DNA of 44,595 nucleotides from Neisseria lactamica NS19 (GCA_000193795.2 AEPI01000021.1:1-44595); one strand, 5' to 3'. Shown: positions 1 to 9,529, counted from the stretch's first letter. Numbers and translations: made by a program. The notes: generated from the letters alone by a model not told the origin.

Positions 1-143
1 TTTAAACCAGTACGGCGTTGCCTCGCCTTAGCTCAAAGAGAACGATTCTCTAAGGTGCTGAAGCACCAAGTGAATCGGTTCCGTACTATCTGTACTGTCT
101 GCGGCTTCGTCGCCTTGTCCTGATTTAAATTTAATCCACTATA
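1..143. repeat. Correia element (CREE), long form, cut by the window edge
   Basis: The right end is the Correia terminal inverted repeat (ATTTAAATTTAATCCACTATA, here read to base 143), and the body carries the usual core (CAGTACGGCGTTGCCTCGCC and its counterpart). Compared with the two short copies in this window it has an extra internal stretch of about 40-50 bases (roughly 31-85), so it is the full-length type, which in Neisseria is known to carry an IHF site. About 14 bases of the left repeat fall outside the window. It sits about 200 bases upstream of glmS. CREE ends can supply promoters and RNase III sites, but I see no direct link to glmS. Confidence 0.9.
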
Positions 144-160
144 TAAACCGGCGGCAGGCA

Positions 161-238
161 ATGCCGTCTGAACGCCCACCCCGGTCAGGCGGGGAAATCC
201 CTCCCTTTTTTGAGCAAGCCCAAGCCTTCAGACGGCAT
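161..238. terminator. DUS inverted pair upstream of glmS
   Basis: ATGCCGTCTGAA at 161-172 faces TTCAGACGGCAT at 227-238. The 54-base loop is long, so termination is less certain than for the tight pairs elsewhere. It probably marks the end of a gene left of the window. Confidence 0.45.
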
Positions 239-267
239 TTTGCTGTTTTTCGGCGCGGGAGGCGGTT

Positions 268-273
268 TATAAT
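268..273 (+). promoter_or_regulatory. Candidate -10 box for glmS
   Basis: A perfect TATAAT lies 71 bases before the glmS start. A T-rich stretch stands in the -35 position but is not a good TTGACA match. A ribosome binding site AAGGAA is at 333-338. I see no glmS ribozyme in this leader. Confidence 0.4.
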
Positions 274-343
274 CCGAAGAGGAAGGTGCGGCACGGGAGC
301 CGTCCGCGCCTGTTTTTTTTCAACCGGATACTAAGGAACAGTT

Positions 344-2182
344 ATGTGCGGTATCGTCGGCGCCATCCGCGCCCATCACAACGTCGTCGATTTTCTGACC
401 GACGGCCTCAAACGCCTCGAATACCGGGGTTATGACTCATCAGGCATTGCCGTCAACACCGACGGCAAAATCAAACGCGTGCGCCGCGTCGGACGCGTGC
501 AGCTTATGGAAGACGCGGCACGCGAAAAAGGCATCAGCGGCGGCATCGGCATCGGACATACGCGTTGGGCGACACACGGCGGCGTTACCGAGCCGAACGC
601 CCACCCGCACATCAGCGGCGGTATGATTGCCGTCGTCCACAACGGCATCATCGAAAACTTTGAAAGCGAACGCAAACGCTTGGAAGATTTGGGATACTGT
701 TTTGAATCGCAAACGGATACCGAAGTCATCGCACACAGCATCAATCACGAATACGCGCAAAACGGCGGCAAATTGTTTGAAGCGGTGCAATCCGCATCCG
801 CCCGTTTCCACGGCGCATACGCCATCGCGGTTATTGCCCAAGACAAGCCTGATGAATTAGTTGTGGCGCGTATGGGCTGCCCGCTTTTGGTCGCTTTGGG
901 CGACGATGAAACCTTTATCGCTTCGGACGTATCCGCCGTCATCGCCTTTACGCGCCGCGTGGCGTACCTCGAAGACGGCGACATCGCGCTGCTGGCTTCA
1001 GACGGCATCAAACGGCTGACCGATAAAAACGGCCTGTCCGCCGAACGCAAAGTCAAGGTATCCGAACTCTCGCTCGCCTCTTTGGAACTGGGACCGTACA
1101 GCCACTTTATGCAAAAGGAAATCCACGAGCAGCCGCGCGCGATTGCAGACACGGCGGAGGTTTTCCTCGACGGCGGCTTCATCCCCGAAAACTTCGGCAA
1201 AAACGCCAAAAGCGTGTTTGAAAGCATCCGCAGCGTCAAAATCCTTGCCTGCGGCACATCCTATTACGCCGCGCAGACCGCCAAATATTGGTTGGAATCC
1301 ATCGCCAAAATCCCGTCCGATGTCGAAATCGCCAGCGAATACCGGTACCGCAGCGTGATTGCCGACCCCGACCAACTGGTCATTACCATTTCCCAATCCG
1401 GCGAAACGCTGGACACGATGGAGGCTTTGAAATACGCCAAATCTTTGGGACACCGCCACAGCCTCTCCATTTGCAACGTGATGGAATCCGCCCTGCCACG
1501 CGAAAGCAGCCTCGTGCTTTATACGCGTGCCGGTGCGGAAATCGGCGTCGCCTCGACCAAGGCGTTTACCACGCAGCTGGTCGCGCTGTTCGGTTTGGCG
1601 GTAACGCTGGCGAAAGTGCGCGGCTTGGTTTCCGGCGAAGATGAAGTACGTTACACCGAAGAACTCCGCCAGCTTCCCGGCAGCGTGCAGCACGCTTTGA
1701 ACCTCGAACCGCAAATTGCCGCCTGGGCGCAACAGTTTGCCAAGAAAACCAGCGCGCTGTTTTTGGGGCGCGGCATCCATTATCCGATTGCCCTCGAAGG
1801 CGCGTTGAAGCTGAAGGAAATCACCTACATCCACGCCGAAGCCTATCCTGCCGGCGAGCTGAAGCACGGGCCGCTTGCATTGGTGGACGAAAACATGCCC
1901 GTCGTCGTCATCGCGCCCAACGACAGCCTGCTGGACAAAGTCAAAGCCAATATGCAGGAAGTCGGCGCGCGCGGCGGCGAACTTTTCGTCTTTGCCGACC
2001 TCGACAGCAATTTCAATGCCACCGAAGGCGTGCACGTTATCCGCGCACCGCGCCATGTCGGCGAATTGTCCCCCGTCGTGCATACTATCCCCGTACAGCT
2101 CCTTTCCTACCATGTCGCCATCGCACGCGGCACGGATGTGGACAAACCGCGCAACCTGGCAAAATCCGTTACGGTCGAATAA
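344..2182 (+). CDS. glmS: Glutamine--fructose-6-phosphate aminotransferase (isomerizing)
   Basis: Cytoplasmic enzyme that makes glucosamine-6-phosphate from fructose-6-phosphate and glutamine, the first step toward UDP-GlcNAc for peptidoglycan and lipooligosaccharide. The protein starts MCGIVGA, so after Met removal Cys is the N-terminal nucleophile of the glutaminase domain (about residues 2-230, with the HTRWATHG and HNGIIEN motifs). Two SIS sugar-isomerase domains follow (about 280-430 and 450-600; SQSGET and the EGALKLKEI region are visible). It ends DKPRNLAKSVTVE, as the family does. At 612 residues it is full length (E. coli about 609). The start is supported by AAGGAA 6 bases upstream. 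It forms a single-gene unit closed by a DUS hairpin. Confidence 0.97.
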   Translation: MCGIVGAIRAHHNVVDFLTDGLKRLEYRGYDSSGIAVNTDGKIKRVRRVGRVQLMEDAAREKGISGGIGIGHTRWATHGGVTEPNAHPHISGGMIAVVHNGIIENFESERKRLEDLGYCFESQTDTEVIAHSINHEYAQNGGKLFEAVQSASARFHGAYAIAVIAQDKPDELVVARMGCPLLVALGDDETFIASDVSAVIAFTRRVAYLEDGDIALLASDGIKRLTDKNGLSAERKVKVSELSLASLELGPYSHFMQKEIHEQPRAIADTAEVFLDGGFIPENFGKNAKSVFESIRSVKILACGTSYYAAQTAKYWLESIAKIPSDVEIASEYRYRSVIADPDQLVITISQSGETLDTMEALKYAKSLGHRHSLSICNVMESALPRESSLVLYTRAGAEIGVASTKAFTTQLVALFGLAVTLAKVRGLVSGEDEVRYTEELRQLPGSVQHALNLEPQIAAWAQQFAKKTSALFLGRGIHYPIALEGALKLKEITYIHAEAYPAGELKHGPLALVDENMPVVVIAPNDSLLDKVKANMQEVGARGGELFVFADLDSNFNATEGVHVIRAPRHVGELSPVVHTIPVQLLSYHVAIARGTDVDKPRNLAKSVTVE

Positions 2183-2201
2183 GTCCGGATAGTTTGCGAA
2201 T

Positions 2202-2241
2202 ATGCCGTCTGAAGCCCGATTTTTCAGGCTTCAGACGGCAT
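2202..2241 (+). terminator. DUS-pair terminator after glmS
   Basis: GCCGTCTGAAGCC and GGCTTCAGACGGC form a 13-base-pair stem with a short loop, followed by TTTCC. It lies 20 bases after the glmS stop. Confidence 0.75.
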
Positions 2242-2260
2242 TTCCCCGTTTGATTTGCGG

Positions 2261-2266
2261 TATAAT
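2261..2266 (+). promoter_or_regulatory. Candidate -10 box for metG
   Basis: A perfect TATAAT 32 bases before the metG ATG, just after the preceding terminator. No convincing -35 hexamer is visible. Confidence 0.4.
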
Positions 2267-2297
2267 CCGCCTTTACCCATTGTTTGCAAAGCACAAT

Positions 2298-4352
2298 ATG
2301 ACACGCAAAATCTTAGTTACCTCCGCCCTGCCCTATGCCAACGGCAGCATCCACCTCGGACATATGGTCGAACACATCCAAACCGACGTTTGGGTGCGCT
2401 TCCAAAAACTGCGCGGCAACGAATGCCACTACTGCTGCGCCGACGACACCCACGGCACGCCCGTGATGCTTGCTGCGCAAAAACAAGGCATCGCGCCCGA
2501 AGACATGATTGCCAAAGTGCGCGAAGAGCATCTCGCCGACTTTACCGGTTTCAACATCGGCTACGATAATTATTACAGCACCCATTCCCCTGAAAACAAA
2601 CAGTTTTCCCAAGACATTTACCGCGCGCTGAAAACCGGCGGCAAAATCGAGAGCCGCGTCATCGAGCAGCTTTTCGACCCCGAAAAACAAATGTTCCTGC
2701 CCGACCGCTTCGTCAAAGGCGAATGCCCCAAATGCCACGCCCAAGACCAGTACGGCGACAACTGCGAAGTCTGCGGCACGACCTATTCCCCAACCGAACT
2801 GATTAATCCGTATTCCGCCGTTTCCGGCGTGAAACCCGAATTGCGCGAATCCGAACACTTCTTCTTCAAACTGGGCGAATGCGCCGACTTCCTCAAAGCG
2901 TGGACTTCCGGCAACAACCCGCACGACGGCAAACCCCATCTGCAAGCCGAAGCCCTCAACAAAATGAAAGAATGGCTGGGCGAAGACGGAGAAACTACGC
3001 TGTCCGACTGGGACATTTCCCGCGACGCGCCGTATTTCGGTTTTGAAATCCCCGACGCGCCTGGCAAATACTTCTACGTCTGGCTGGACGCGCCCGTCGG
3101 CTACATGGCATCGTTTAAAAACCTGTGCGGCCGCATCGGCATCGATTTCGACGAATACTTCAAAGCAGGCAGCCAAACCGAGATGTACCACTTCATCGGC
3201 AAAGACATCCTCTATTTCCACGCCCTGTTCTGGCCCGCCATGCTGCATTTCTCCGGCCACCGCGCCCCGACCGGCGTGTACGCACACGGCTTCCTAACCG
3301 TCGACGGACAAAAAATGTCCAAATCGCGCGGCACGTTTATTACCGCCAAATCCTATCTGGAACAAGGCCTAAACCCCGAGTGGATGCGCTACTACATCGC
3401 CGCCAAACTCAACAGCAAAATCGAAGACATCGATTTGAACCTGCAAGACTTTATCTCGCGCGTCAACAGCGACCTCGTCGGCAAATACGTCAACATCGCC
3501 GCCCGCGCATCAGGTTTCATCGCCAAACGCTTTGAAGGCCGTCTGAAAGACGTTTCAGGCAGCGCATTGTTGGCAAAACTGACTGCGCAAAGCGAAGCCA
3601 TTGCCGAATGCTACGAAAGCCGCGAATACGCCCGCGCCCTGCGCGACATCATGGCCTTGGCAGACATTGTCAACGAATACGTCGATGCCAACAAGCCGTG
3701 GGAACTCGCCAAACAAGAAGGTCAAGACGAACGCCTGCACGAAGTATGCAGCGAGCTCATCAACGCCTTCACCATACTGACCGCCTACCTCGCCCCCGTG
3801 TTGCCGCAAACCGCCGCCAACGCCGCGCGTTTCCTCAATCTGGACGCGATTACTTGGGCGAACACAAGGGTAACCTTGGGCGAACACGCCATCAACAAAT
3901 ACGAACATTTAATGCAACGAGTGGAGCAAAAACAAGTGGACGATTTAATCGAAGCCAACAAACAAAGTATTCAGACAACCCCCGCGCCTGTTGAAGACAG
4001 CAAATACGAAAAAGTCGCCGAACAGGCGGGTTTCGACGACTTTATGAAAATCGATATGCGCGTCGCCAAAGTATTGAACTGCGAAGCCGTCGAAGGCAGC
4101 ACCAAACTTTTGAAATTCGACCTCGATTTCGGTTTTGAAAAACGCATCATCTTCTCCGGCATCGCCGCGTCTTATCCCAACCCTGCCGAGTTAAACGGAA
4201 GAATGGTCATCGCCGTCGCCAACTTCGCCCCGCGCAAAATGGCGAAATTCGGCGTGTCCGAAGGTATGATTTTGAGTGCCGCCACGGCAGAGGGCAAACT
4301 GAAGCTCTTAGATGTGGATACAGGCGCGCAGCCGGGCGACAAAGTCGGTTAA
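2298..4352 (+). CDS. metG: Methionine--tRNA ligase
   Basis: Class I aminoacyl-tRNA synthetase that charges tRNA-Met. From ATG 2298 the protein is 684 residues. The reading frame is open back to 2202, but that part runs through the terminator and promoter. The HIGH motif is HLGH at residues 19-22. The zinc knuckle CPKC...CEVC is near 145-162, KMSKS near 337-341, and the anticodon-binding domain follows. The C-terminal about 110 residues (FMKIDMRVAKV...) are the EMAPII/Trbp111-like tRNA-binding dimerization domain of the long MetG form. It stands alone between two DUS terminators. Confidence 0.96.
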   Translation: MTRKILVTSALPYANGSIHLGHMVEHIQTDVWVRFQKLRGNECHYCCADDTHGTPVMLAAQKQGIAPEDMIAKVREEHLADFTGFNIGYDNYYSTHSPENKQFSQDIYRALKTGGKIESRVIEQLFDPEKQMFLPDRFVKGECPKCHAQDQYGDNCEVCGTTYSPTELINPYSAVSGVKPELRESEHFFFKLGECADFLKAWTSGNNPHDGKPHLQAEALNKMKEWLGEDGETTLSDWDISRDAPYFGFEIPDAPGKYFYVWLDAPVGYMASFKNLCGRIGIDFDEYFKAGSQTEMYHFIGKDILYFHALFWPAMLHFSGHRAPTGVYAHGFLTVDGQKMSKSRGTFITAKSYLEQGLNPEWMRYYIAAKLNSKIEDIDLNLQDFISRVNSDLVGKYVNIAARASGFIAKRFEGRLKDVSGSALLAKLTAQSEAIAECYESREYARALRDIMALADIVNEYVDANKPWELAKQEGQDERLHEVCSELINAFTILTAYLAPVLPQTAANAARFLNLDAITWANTRVTLGEHAINKYEHLMQRVEQKQVDDLIEANKQSIQTTPAPVEDSKYEKVAEQAGFDDFMKIDMRVAKVLNCEAVEGSTKLLKFDLDFGFEKRIIFSGIAASYPNPAELNGRMVIAVANFAPRKMAKFGVSEGMILSAATAEGKLKLLDVDTGAQPGDKVG

Positions 4353-4367
4353 GCAGAAATATCAAAA

Positions 4368-4406
4368 CAATGCCGTCTGAACCCTTTGGGCGTTCAGACG
4401 GCATTG
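4368..4406. terminator. DUS-pair terminator between metG and the dehydrogenase gene
   Basis: CAATGCCGTCTGAAC and GTTCAGACGGCATTG form a perfect 15-base-pair stem with a 9-base loop, followed by TTTTT on the plus strand. It serves metG and probably also the convergent gene. Confidence 0.85.
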
Positions 4407-4427
4407 TTTTTCGTCATCCCGACAAGC

Positions 4428-5384
4428 TCAAACCACGCGGTTTTGCGCCTCGCCTTTCACAAAGGCGTTAATGTTCGCCAGCAATATTTCAAACAGCCTG
4501 TCCAACGCTTCACAGCTTGCCCACGCGGTATGCGGCGTAACAATCAGATTGGGAAGTCGTGCCTTCAACAGGGGATTGCCGTTTTTGGGCGGTTCTTGCG
4601 TCAAAACATCCACGCCAGCCCCGCCGATCTGCCCGTATTTGAGTGCGGCAAGCAGCGCGTTTTCATCCACCAGCCCGCCGCGCCCGCAATTAATCAAAAC
4701 CGCACCGGGCTTCATCTGCCGCAATTCGTCTTCGCCTATCATATTTTCAGTTTGGGCATTCAGCGGACAGTGCAGCGACAACACGTCGGCAGTCCGTACC
4801 GCATCTTCAAAGGAAACATAGCCTTCACGCACAACGGGCGCGTGTTTGTGTTCGGCAAACACTACCCCCATACCGAATGCCTGTGCATATCGGGCCAGCG
4901 TCCGTCCGATATTGCCTCGTCCGAAAACCGCCAACGTTTTGCCGTTCAAATCCCGAATCGGCGCACCGTAATGGCAGAAAAACGGCGACTTCTCCCATAA
5001 TCCTGCCGCAACATCACGCTGATAGGCGGGCAGGTTGCGCATCAGGGCAATCATCAGCATAAAGGCGTGTTCCGCAACCGATTCGTTTCCGTAGGCGCGG
5101 ACATTGCATACCGCAACACCTGCCGCCTTCGCCGCCCCGATATCGACATTGTTCACACCGGTCGCACTGACGGCGATCAATTCAAGTTGCGGAGTGTTTG
5201 CGATAATATCCGCTGAAATCATCACTTTATTGGTGACGACGATATGTGCGCCGCGCACCCGTTCTGCCGTTTCATCCGCATCTGTCGTACCGTAAACCGC
5301 AAGCTCGTGCGGAAAATCGAAGTGAAAAGCCCTGCCGGGCAAAGTATCCGCATCCAATACGACTATTTTTTTGTGATTCATCAT
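4428..5384 (-). CDS. D-isomer 2-hydroxyacid dehydrogenase (glycerate/hydroxypyruvate reductase-like)
   Basis: NAD-dependent cytoplasmic oxidoreductase of the D-2-hydroxyacid dehydrogenase family, 318 residues. The cofactor-binding glycine motif is FGRGNIGRTLA (near residue 153). The catalytic Arg lies in INCGRGGLVDE, the Glu in DVLTQEPP, and the catalytic His in TPHTAWAS. In Neisseria this gene is usually called glycerate dehydrogenase (hprA). The exact substrate cannot be read from sequence, and D-lactate or hydroxypyruvate are possible. Two ATGs stand in tandem at the start. AAGGA lies 5 bases before the first, so I keep that one. It is divergent from the DUF2061 gene, with a shared 116-base regulatory region. 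Confidence 0.88.
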   Translation of the reverse strand: MMNHKKIVVLDADTLPGRAFHFDFPHELAVYGTTDADETAERVRGAHIVVTNKVMISADIIANTPQLELIAVSATGVNNVDIGAAKAAGVAVCNVRAYGNESVAEHAFMLMIALMRNLPAYQRDVAAGLWEKSPFFCHYGAPIRDLNGKTLAVFGRGNIGRTLARYAQAFGMGVVFAEHKHAPVVREGYVSFEDAVRTADVLSLHCPLNAQTENMIGEDELRQMKPGAVLINCGRGGLVDENALLAALKYGQIGGAGVDVLTQEPPKNGNPLLKARLPNLIVTPHTAWASCEALDRLFEILLANINAFVKGEAQNRVV

Positions 5385-5409
5385 TTCTATCCTTACTTTA
5401 AAATTGATT

Positions 5410-5430
5410 TATTTACACTAACAGTAAATA
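5410..5430. promoter_or_regulatory. Dyad, possible operator
   Basis: TATTTAC and GTAAATA face each other across 7 bases in the divergent region between the dehydrogenase and DUF2061 genes. The spacing suits a dimeric regulator, but I cannot name one. Confidence 0.35.
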
Positions 5431-5453
5431 GCAAATTTAAACCGGCACGGCCT

Positions 5454-5472
5454 GATGATAATCTTTATCATC
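5454..5472. promoter_or_regulatory. Candidate Fur box
   Basis: GATGATAATCTTTATCATC is a palindrome with a 3-base centre. Inside it TGATAAT-C-TTTATCA differs at one base from the 7-1-7 Fur core TGATAATNATTATCA. It lies 28 bases upstream of the DUF2061 start, so iron-dependent repression is plausible. Confidence 0.45.
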
Positions 5473-5500
5473 TCTCCGTAAATTTTCAATTCGGGAGAGG

Positions 5501-5876
5501 ATGATGCTTAAAACCCTGACTTTTGCCGCACTGCATTTCACCACCGCCTTCAGTGTAACCTATGTGCTGACGGGCAGTATAGGCGTATCTGGCGCGGTCG
5601 CGCTGGTCGAACCCCTAATCAACACCGTCGTTTTCTATAGTGGATTAACAAAAACCAGTACGGCGTTGCCTCGCCTTGCCGTACTATTTGTACTGTCTGC
5701 GGCCTCGTCGCCTTGCCCTGATTTTTGTTAATCCACTATATTTCCATGAAAAAGCATGGAACCGTTACGAAAAAATAAAACAGTCCAACAAACACAGCCG
5801 TTTCAACTGCACCGGTGCGGCTGACGATTGGCGGTATTTGACTTCGCCGGACGGTATGTTACCCTTGCCGTTTTGA
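5501..5876 (+). pseudogene. DUF2061 small membrane protein, interrupted by a Correia element
   Basis: The first 46 codons (ending TVVFY) match the start of DUF2061 proteins: a short hydrophobic protein with two membrane segments and the AVALVEPLINT signature. A 105-base CREE follows, after which the frame resumes as FHEKAWNRYEK, the usual continuation. Removing 103 bases (CREE minus one copy of the duplicated TA) restores a continuous 90-residue protein. As it stands, the reading frame runs into the CREE and ends at about codon 76. DUF2061 function is unknown. A ribosome binding site GGGAGAGG precedes the ATG pair at 5501/5504. The insertion is seen directly. Whether the shortened product still works is unknown. 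Confidence 0.8.
5636..5740. repeat. Correia element (CREE), short form
   Basis: TATAGTGGATTAACAAAAAC begins the left inverted repeat and TTTTTGTTAATCCACTATA is the right one, 105 bases in all, flanked by a duplicated TA, as expected for these mobile MITE-like elements. It is inserted inside the DUF2061 gene. Confidence 0.95.
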
Positions 5877-5900
5877 CCAACAAGCAACGAAAGGACAGAT

Positions 5901-6230
5901 ATGGGCAGCCTGATTATTGAAGATTTGCAGGAAGGCTTCGGAAAAGAGGCGGTAACAGGTAAAGAAATCACCGTCCACTACACCGGCTGGCTGGAAAATG
6001 GAACCAAATTCGACTCCAGCCTCGACCGCCGCCAGCCGCTGACCATCACGCTCGGTGTCGGACAAGTCATCAAAGGTTGGGACGAAGGCTTCGGCGGAAT
6101 GAAGGAAGGCGGCAAACGCAAGCTGACCATCCCTTCTGAAATGGCTTACGGCGCACACGGCGCCGGCGGTGTGATTCCCCCGCACGCCACTTTGATATTT
6201 GAAGTCGAGCTGCTGAAAGTGTACGAATAA
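5901..6230 (+). CDS. FKBP-type peptidyl-prolyl cis-trans isomerase (single domain)
   Basis: A 109-residue protein that is almost entirely one FKBP domain: VHYTGWLENGTKFDSS, GVGQVIKGWDEG, and the C-terminal IPPHATLIFEVELL strand with the aromatic pocket residues. It has no signal peptide, so it should act in the cytoplasm as a proline isomerase and folding helper. The start is supported by AAAGGA 7 bases upstream. In meningococci this gene is, from memory, one border of the pilE/pilS locus. Here it is followed directly by lpxC, 162 bases on. Confidence 0.95.
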   Translation: MGSLIIEDLQEGFGKEAVTGKEITVHYTGWLENGTKFDSSLDRRQPLTITLGVGQVIKGWDEGFGGMKEGGKRKLTIPSEMAYGAHGAGGVIPPHATLIFEVELLKVYE

Positions 6231-6243
6231 GACAGCACACCCG

Positions 6244-6289
6244 ATGCCGTCTGAAATGCAGATTGCGGTTTCAGACGGCATTTTGTTTT
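6244..6289 (+). terminator. DUS-pair terminator after the FKBP gene
   Basis: ATGCCGTCTGAAA and TTTCAGACGGCAT (6269-6281) form a 13-base-pair stem with a 12-base loop, followed by TTTGTTTT. Confidence 0.8.
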
Positions 6290-6392
6290 CAAGAAAACAT
6301 CCGTATTGGCAAATACTATGGAAAAACATAGCCTGTTTTTCCGGTTTTATCGTATTATTCCAAAACTTACCCCATTGATAAGGAAGCGGTTT

Positions 6393-7316
6393 ATGCTGCA
6401 AAGAACTTTGGCGAAATCCATCGGCGTGACCGGCGTCGGGCTGCATTCCGGCGAACGGGTCGCGCTGACCCTGCATCCCGCGCCTGAAAACAGCGGGATT
6501 TCCTTCCTCCGTACCGATTTGGACGGCGAAATGGGCGAACAAATCAAACTGACCCCTTATTTGATCAACGATACCCGCCTGTCCTCCACCATCGTTACCG
6601 ACAAAGGCGTGCGCGTCGGCACGATCGAACACATTATGTCCGCGTTGTCCGCCTACGGCATCGACAACGCGCTGATTGAGTTGAACGCGCCCGAAATCCC
6701 GATTATGGACGGCTCCAGCCTGCCGTTTATTTACCTCCTGCAAGATGCGGGCGTTGTCGACCAAAAGGCGCAAAAGCGTTTTTTAAAAATTCTCAAACCC
6801 GTCGAAATCAAAGAAGCGGGCAAATGGGTACGATTTACGCCGTATGACGGCTTTAAAGTTACCCTGACCATCGAATTCGACCATCCGGTCTTCAACCGCA
6901 GCTCGCCGACGTTTGAAATTGATTTCGCAGGCAAATCCTACATCGACGAAATCGCGCGCGCGCGCACCTTCGGCTTTATGCACGAAGTGGAAATGATGCG
7001 CGCCCACAATCTCGGCTTGGGTGGCAATTTGAACAACGCCATCGTAATTGACGACACGGATATCCTGAATCCGGAAGGTTTGCGCTATCCCGACGAGTTT
7101 GTGCGCCACAAAATCCTTGATGCCATCGGCGATTTGTATATCGTCGGACATCCGCTCATCGGCGCATTTGAAGGCTACAAATCGGGACACGCCATCAACA
7201 ACGCGCTCTTGCGCGCGGTTTTGGCGGACGAAACCGCCTACGAATGGGTCGAATTTGCAGACAACGAAAACCTGCCTGCCGCGTTTCACGAACTGAACCT
7301 CAAAAAATGCGGATAA
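6393..7316 (+). CDS. lpxC: UDP-3-O-acyl-N-acetylglucosamine deacetylase
   Basis: Zinc amidase, the committed step of lipid A synthesis. From ATG 6393 (AAGGAAG 6 bases upstream) it is 307 residues, normal for LpxC. The frame is open further back but without a better start. Zinc ligands and catalytic residues are visible: EHIMSALSA, RHKILDAIGD and GHPLIGAFEGYKSGH. The substrate loop MDGSSLPF is present. Cytoplasmic. The following 126 bases lead to a hairpin with a T tail. Confidence 0.97.
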   Translation: MLQRTLAKSIGVTGVGLHSGERVALTLHPAPENSGISFLRTDLDGEMGEQIKLTPYLINDTRLSSTIVTDKGVRVGTIEHIMSALSAYGIDNALIELNAPEIPIMDGSSLPFIYLLQDAGVVDQKAQKRFLKILKPVEIKEAGKWVRFTPYDGFKVTLTIEFDHPVFNRSSPTFEIDFAGKSYIDEIARARTFGFMHEVEMMRAHNLGLGGNLNNAIVIDDTDILNPEGLRYPDEFVRHKILDAIGDLYIVGHPLIGAFEGYKSGHAINNALLRAVLADETAYEWVEFADNENLPAAFHELNLKKCG

Positions 7317-7442
7317 GCCCTCCGCAAACCGCCGTATTATCCGCCTGACACGCACAACGCCCGCGCAGAATCCCCGGCCGCTTCAGACGGCATTTCCGGC
7401 AGTTTTCCAATAAGCAAAGCCCTTTGCAGAAACCATCCCCGG

Positions 7443-7480
7443 CAGCCGAAACCCAAATACAGGTTTTCGGCTGTTTTTTT
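7443..7480 (+). terminator. Rho-independent terminator downstream of lpxC
   Basis: CAGCCGAAACC and GGTTTTCGGCTG form a stem with one bulged base, followed by seven T. An unpaired DUS (TTCAGACGGCAT) lies upstream at 7382-7393. Confidence 0.7.
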
Positions 7481-7488
7481 ACCGCCAA

Positions 7489-7519
7489 CCACTCCCACTC
7501 CCACTCCCACCCAAATCCC
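7489..7519 (-). other. G-quadruplex-capable motif
   Basis: On the minus strand there are five runs of GGG separated by 1-4 bases (GGGATTTGGGTGGGAGTGGG, then AGTGGGAGTGG). It arises from a short ACTCCC tandem repeat on the plus strand. It borders the DnaA-box cluster. It fits the G3N1-7 rule, but its biological role is unknown. Confidence 0.6.
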
Positions 7520-7553
7520 AAAAGACTATTCCCACACCCCGGATATCCGGCAC

Positions 7554-7868
7554 TTATACACAAGCAAAACAAATATATCCGATTGAATATTAAAAAAATA
7601 GTTACGAGCGATTTGTGTTCTCCACTGTTTATGCACAGCAATGTAAAACCTTATTCACGCACATCGCACAGGATTAACGCTTTTAAAATTCCGGACGGAG
7701 GCACATTAAAAACTCCGGTTACCGGTTTGCACAATGTTGAATTTATCCACAAACTCTCACCGTACTTTAAAAATATCCACACATCCGCACAATGCGGCAA
7801 CAGCTTTGCCGACATCCCTTTTTAGAATTTATCTGTTTGATTTTCCAATTTAAATAAACTTATACACA
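7554..7868. other. oriC: DnaA-box cluster, candidate oriC
   Basis: Six DnaA-box-like 9-mers, all in the same orientation: TTATACACA 7554-7562, TTATGCACA 7629-7637, TTATTCACG 7651-7659, TTATCCACA 7743-7751, ATATCCACA 7773-7781 and TTATACACA 7860-7868. Four match TTATNCACA exactly and two differ at one base. The cluster lies in a 750-base stretch without a convincing gene. The segment to its right (about 7836-8000) is very AT-rich with TTATTATTTAAA repeats, like a DNA unwinding element. The spacing and the single orientation are seen directly. The oriC call is inference. dnaA is not in this window. Confidence 0.6.
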
Positions 7869-8066
7869 GTAAAACGGCAAGCTCAACATAATCATCTTTT
7901 TATTATTTAAAACTTTATTATTTAAATTTCTGGAACGCTTCCTCAAAAACAGCGCGGTAAAGTTAAGGCATCTTTTCAAAAAATTAAAAAGTTAAGGATT
8001 GTTAAACAAGTGTAAATCAGCTAAAGTTGCGGCTGATAAATTTAATTAATAACGGAGCTTCCGGCA
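7869..8066. other. AT-rich stretch next to the DnaA boxes; gnd leader
   Basis: No gene is visible. A and T dominate, with runs such as TTTTTATTATTTAAAAC. The last part is the leader of gnd, with AACGGAGC as ribosome binding site. Confidence 0.5.
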
Positions 8067-9515
<1,449 letters not shown>

Positions 9516-9529
9516 ACCGGTTTCGGAAT

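Noticed and set aside
998..2113. 371-codon frame opposite glmS
   Set aside because: Antisense shadow of a strongly coding gene; composition rich in F, G, V and A as expected from the reverse of GC-rich codons.
344..2182. glmS ribozyme upstream of glmS
   Set aside because: No conserved core is seen and this ribozyme is known from Gram-positive bacteria.
7424..7825. 133-codon open frame on the plus strand between lpxC and gnd
   Set aside because: It runs through a strong terminator hairpin, the ACTCCC repeat and four DnaA boxes, has low-complexity His-Ser repeats and no ribosome binding site. The region fits an origin better.
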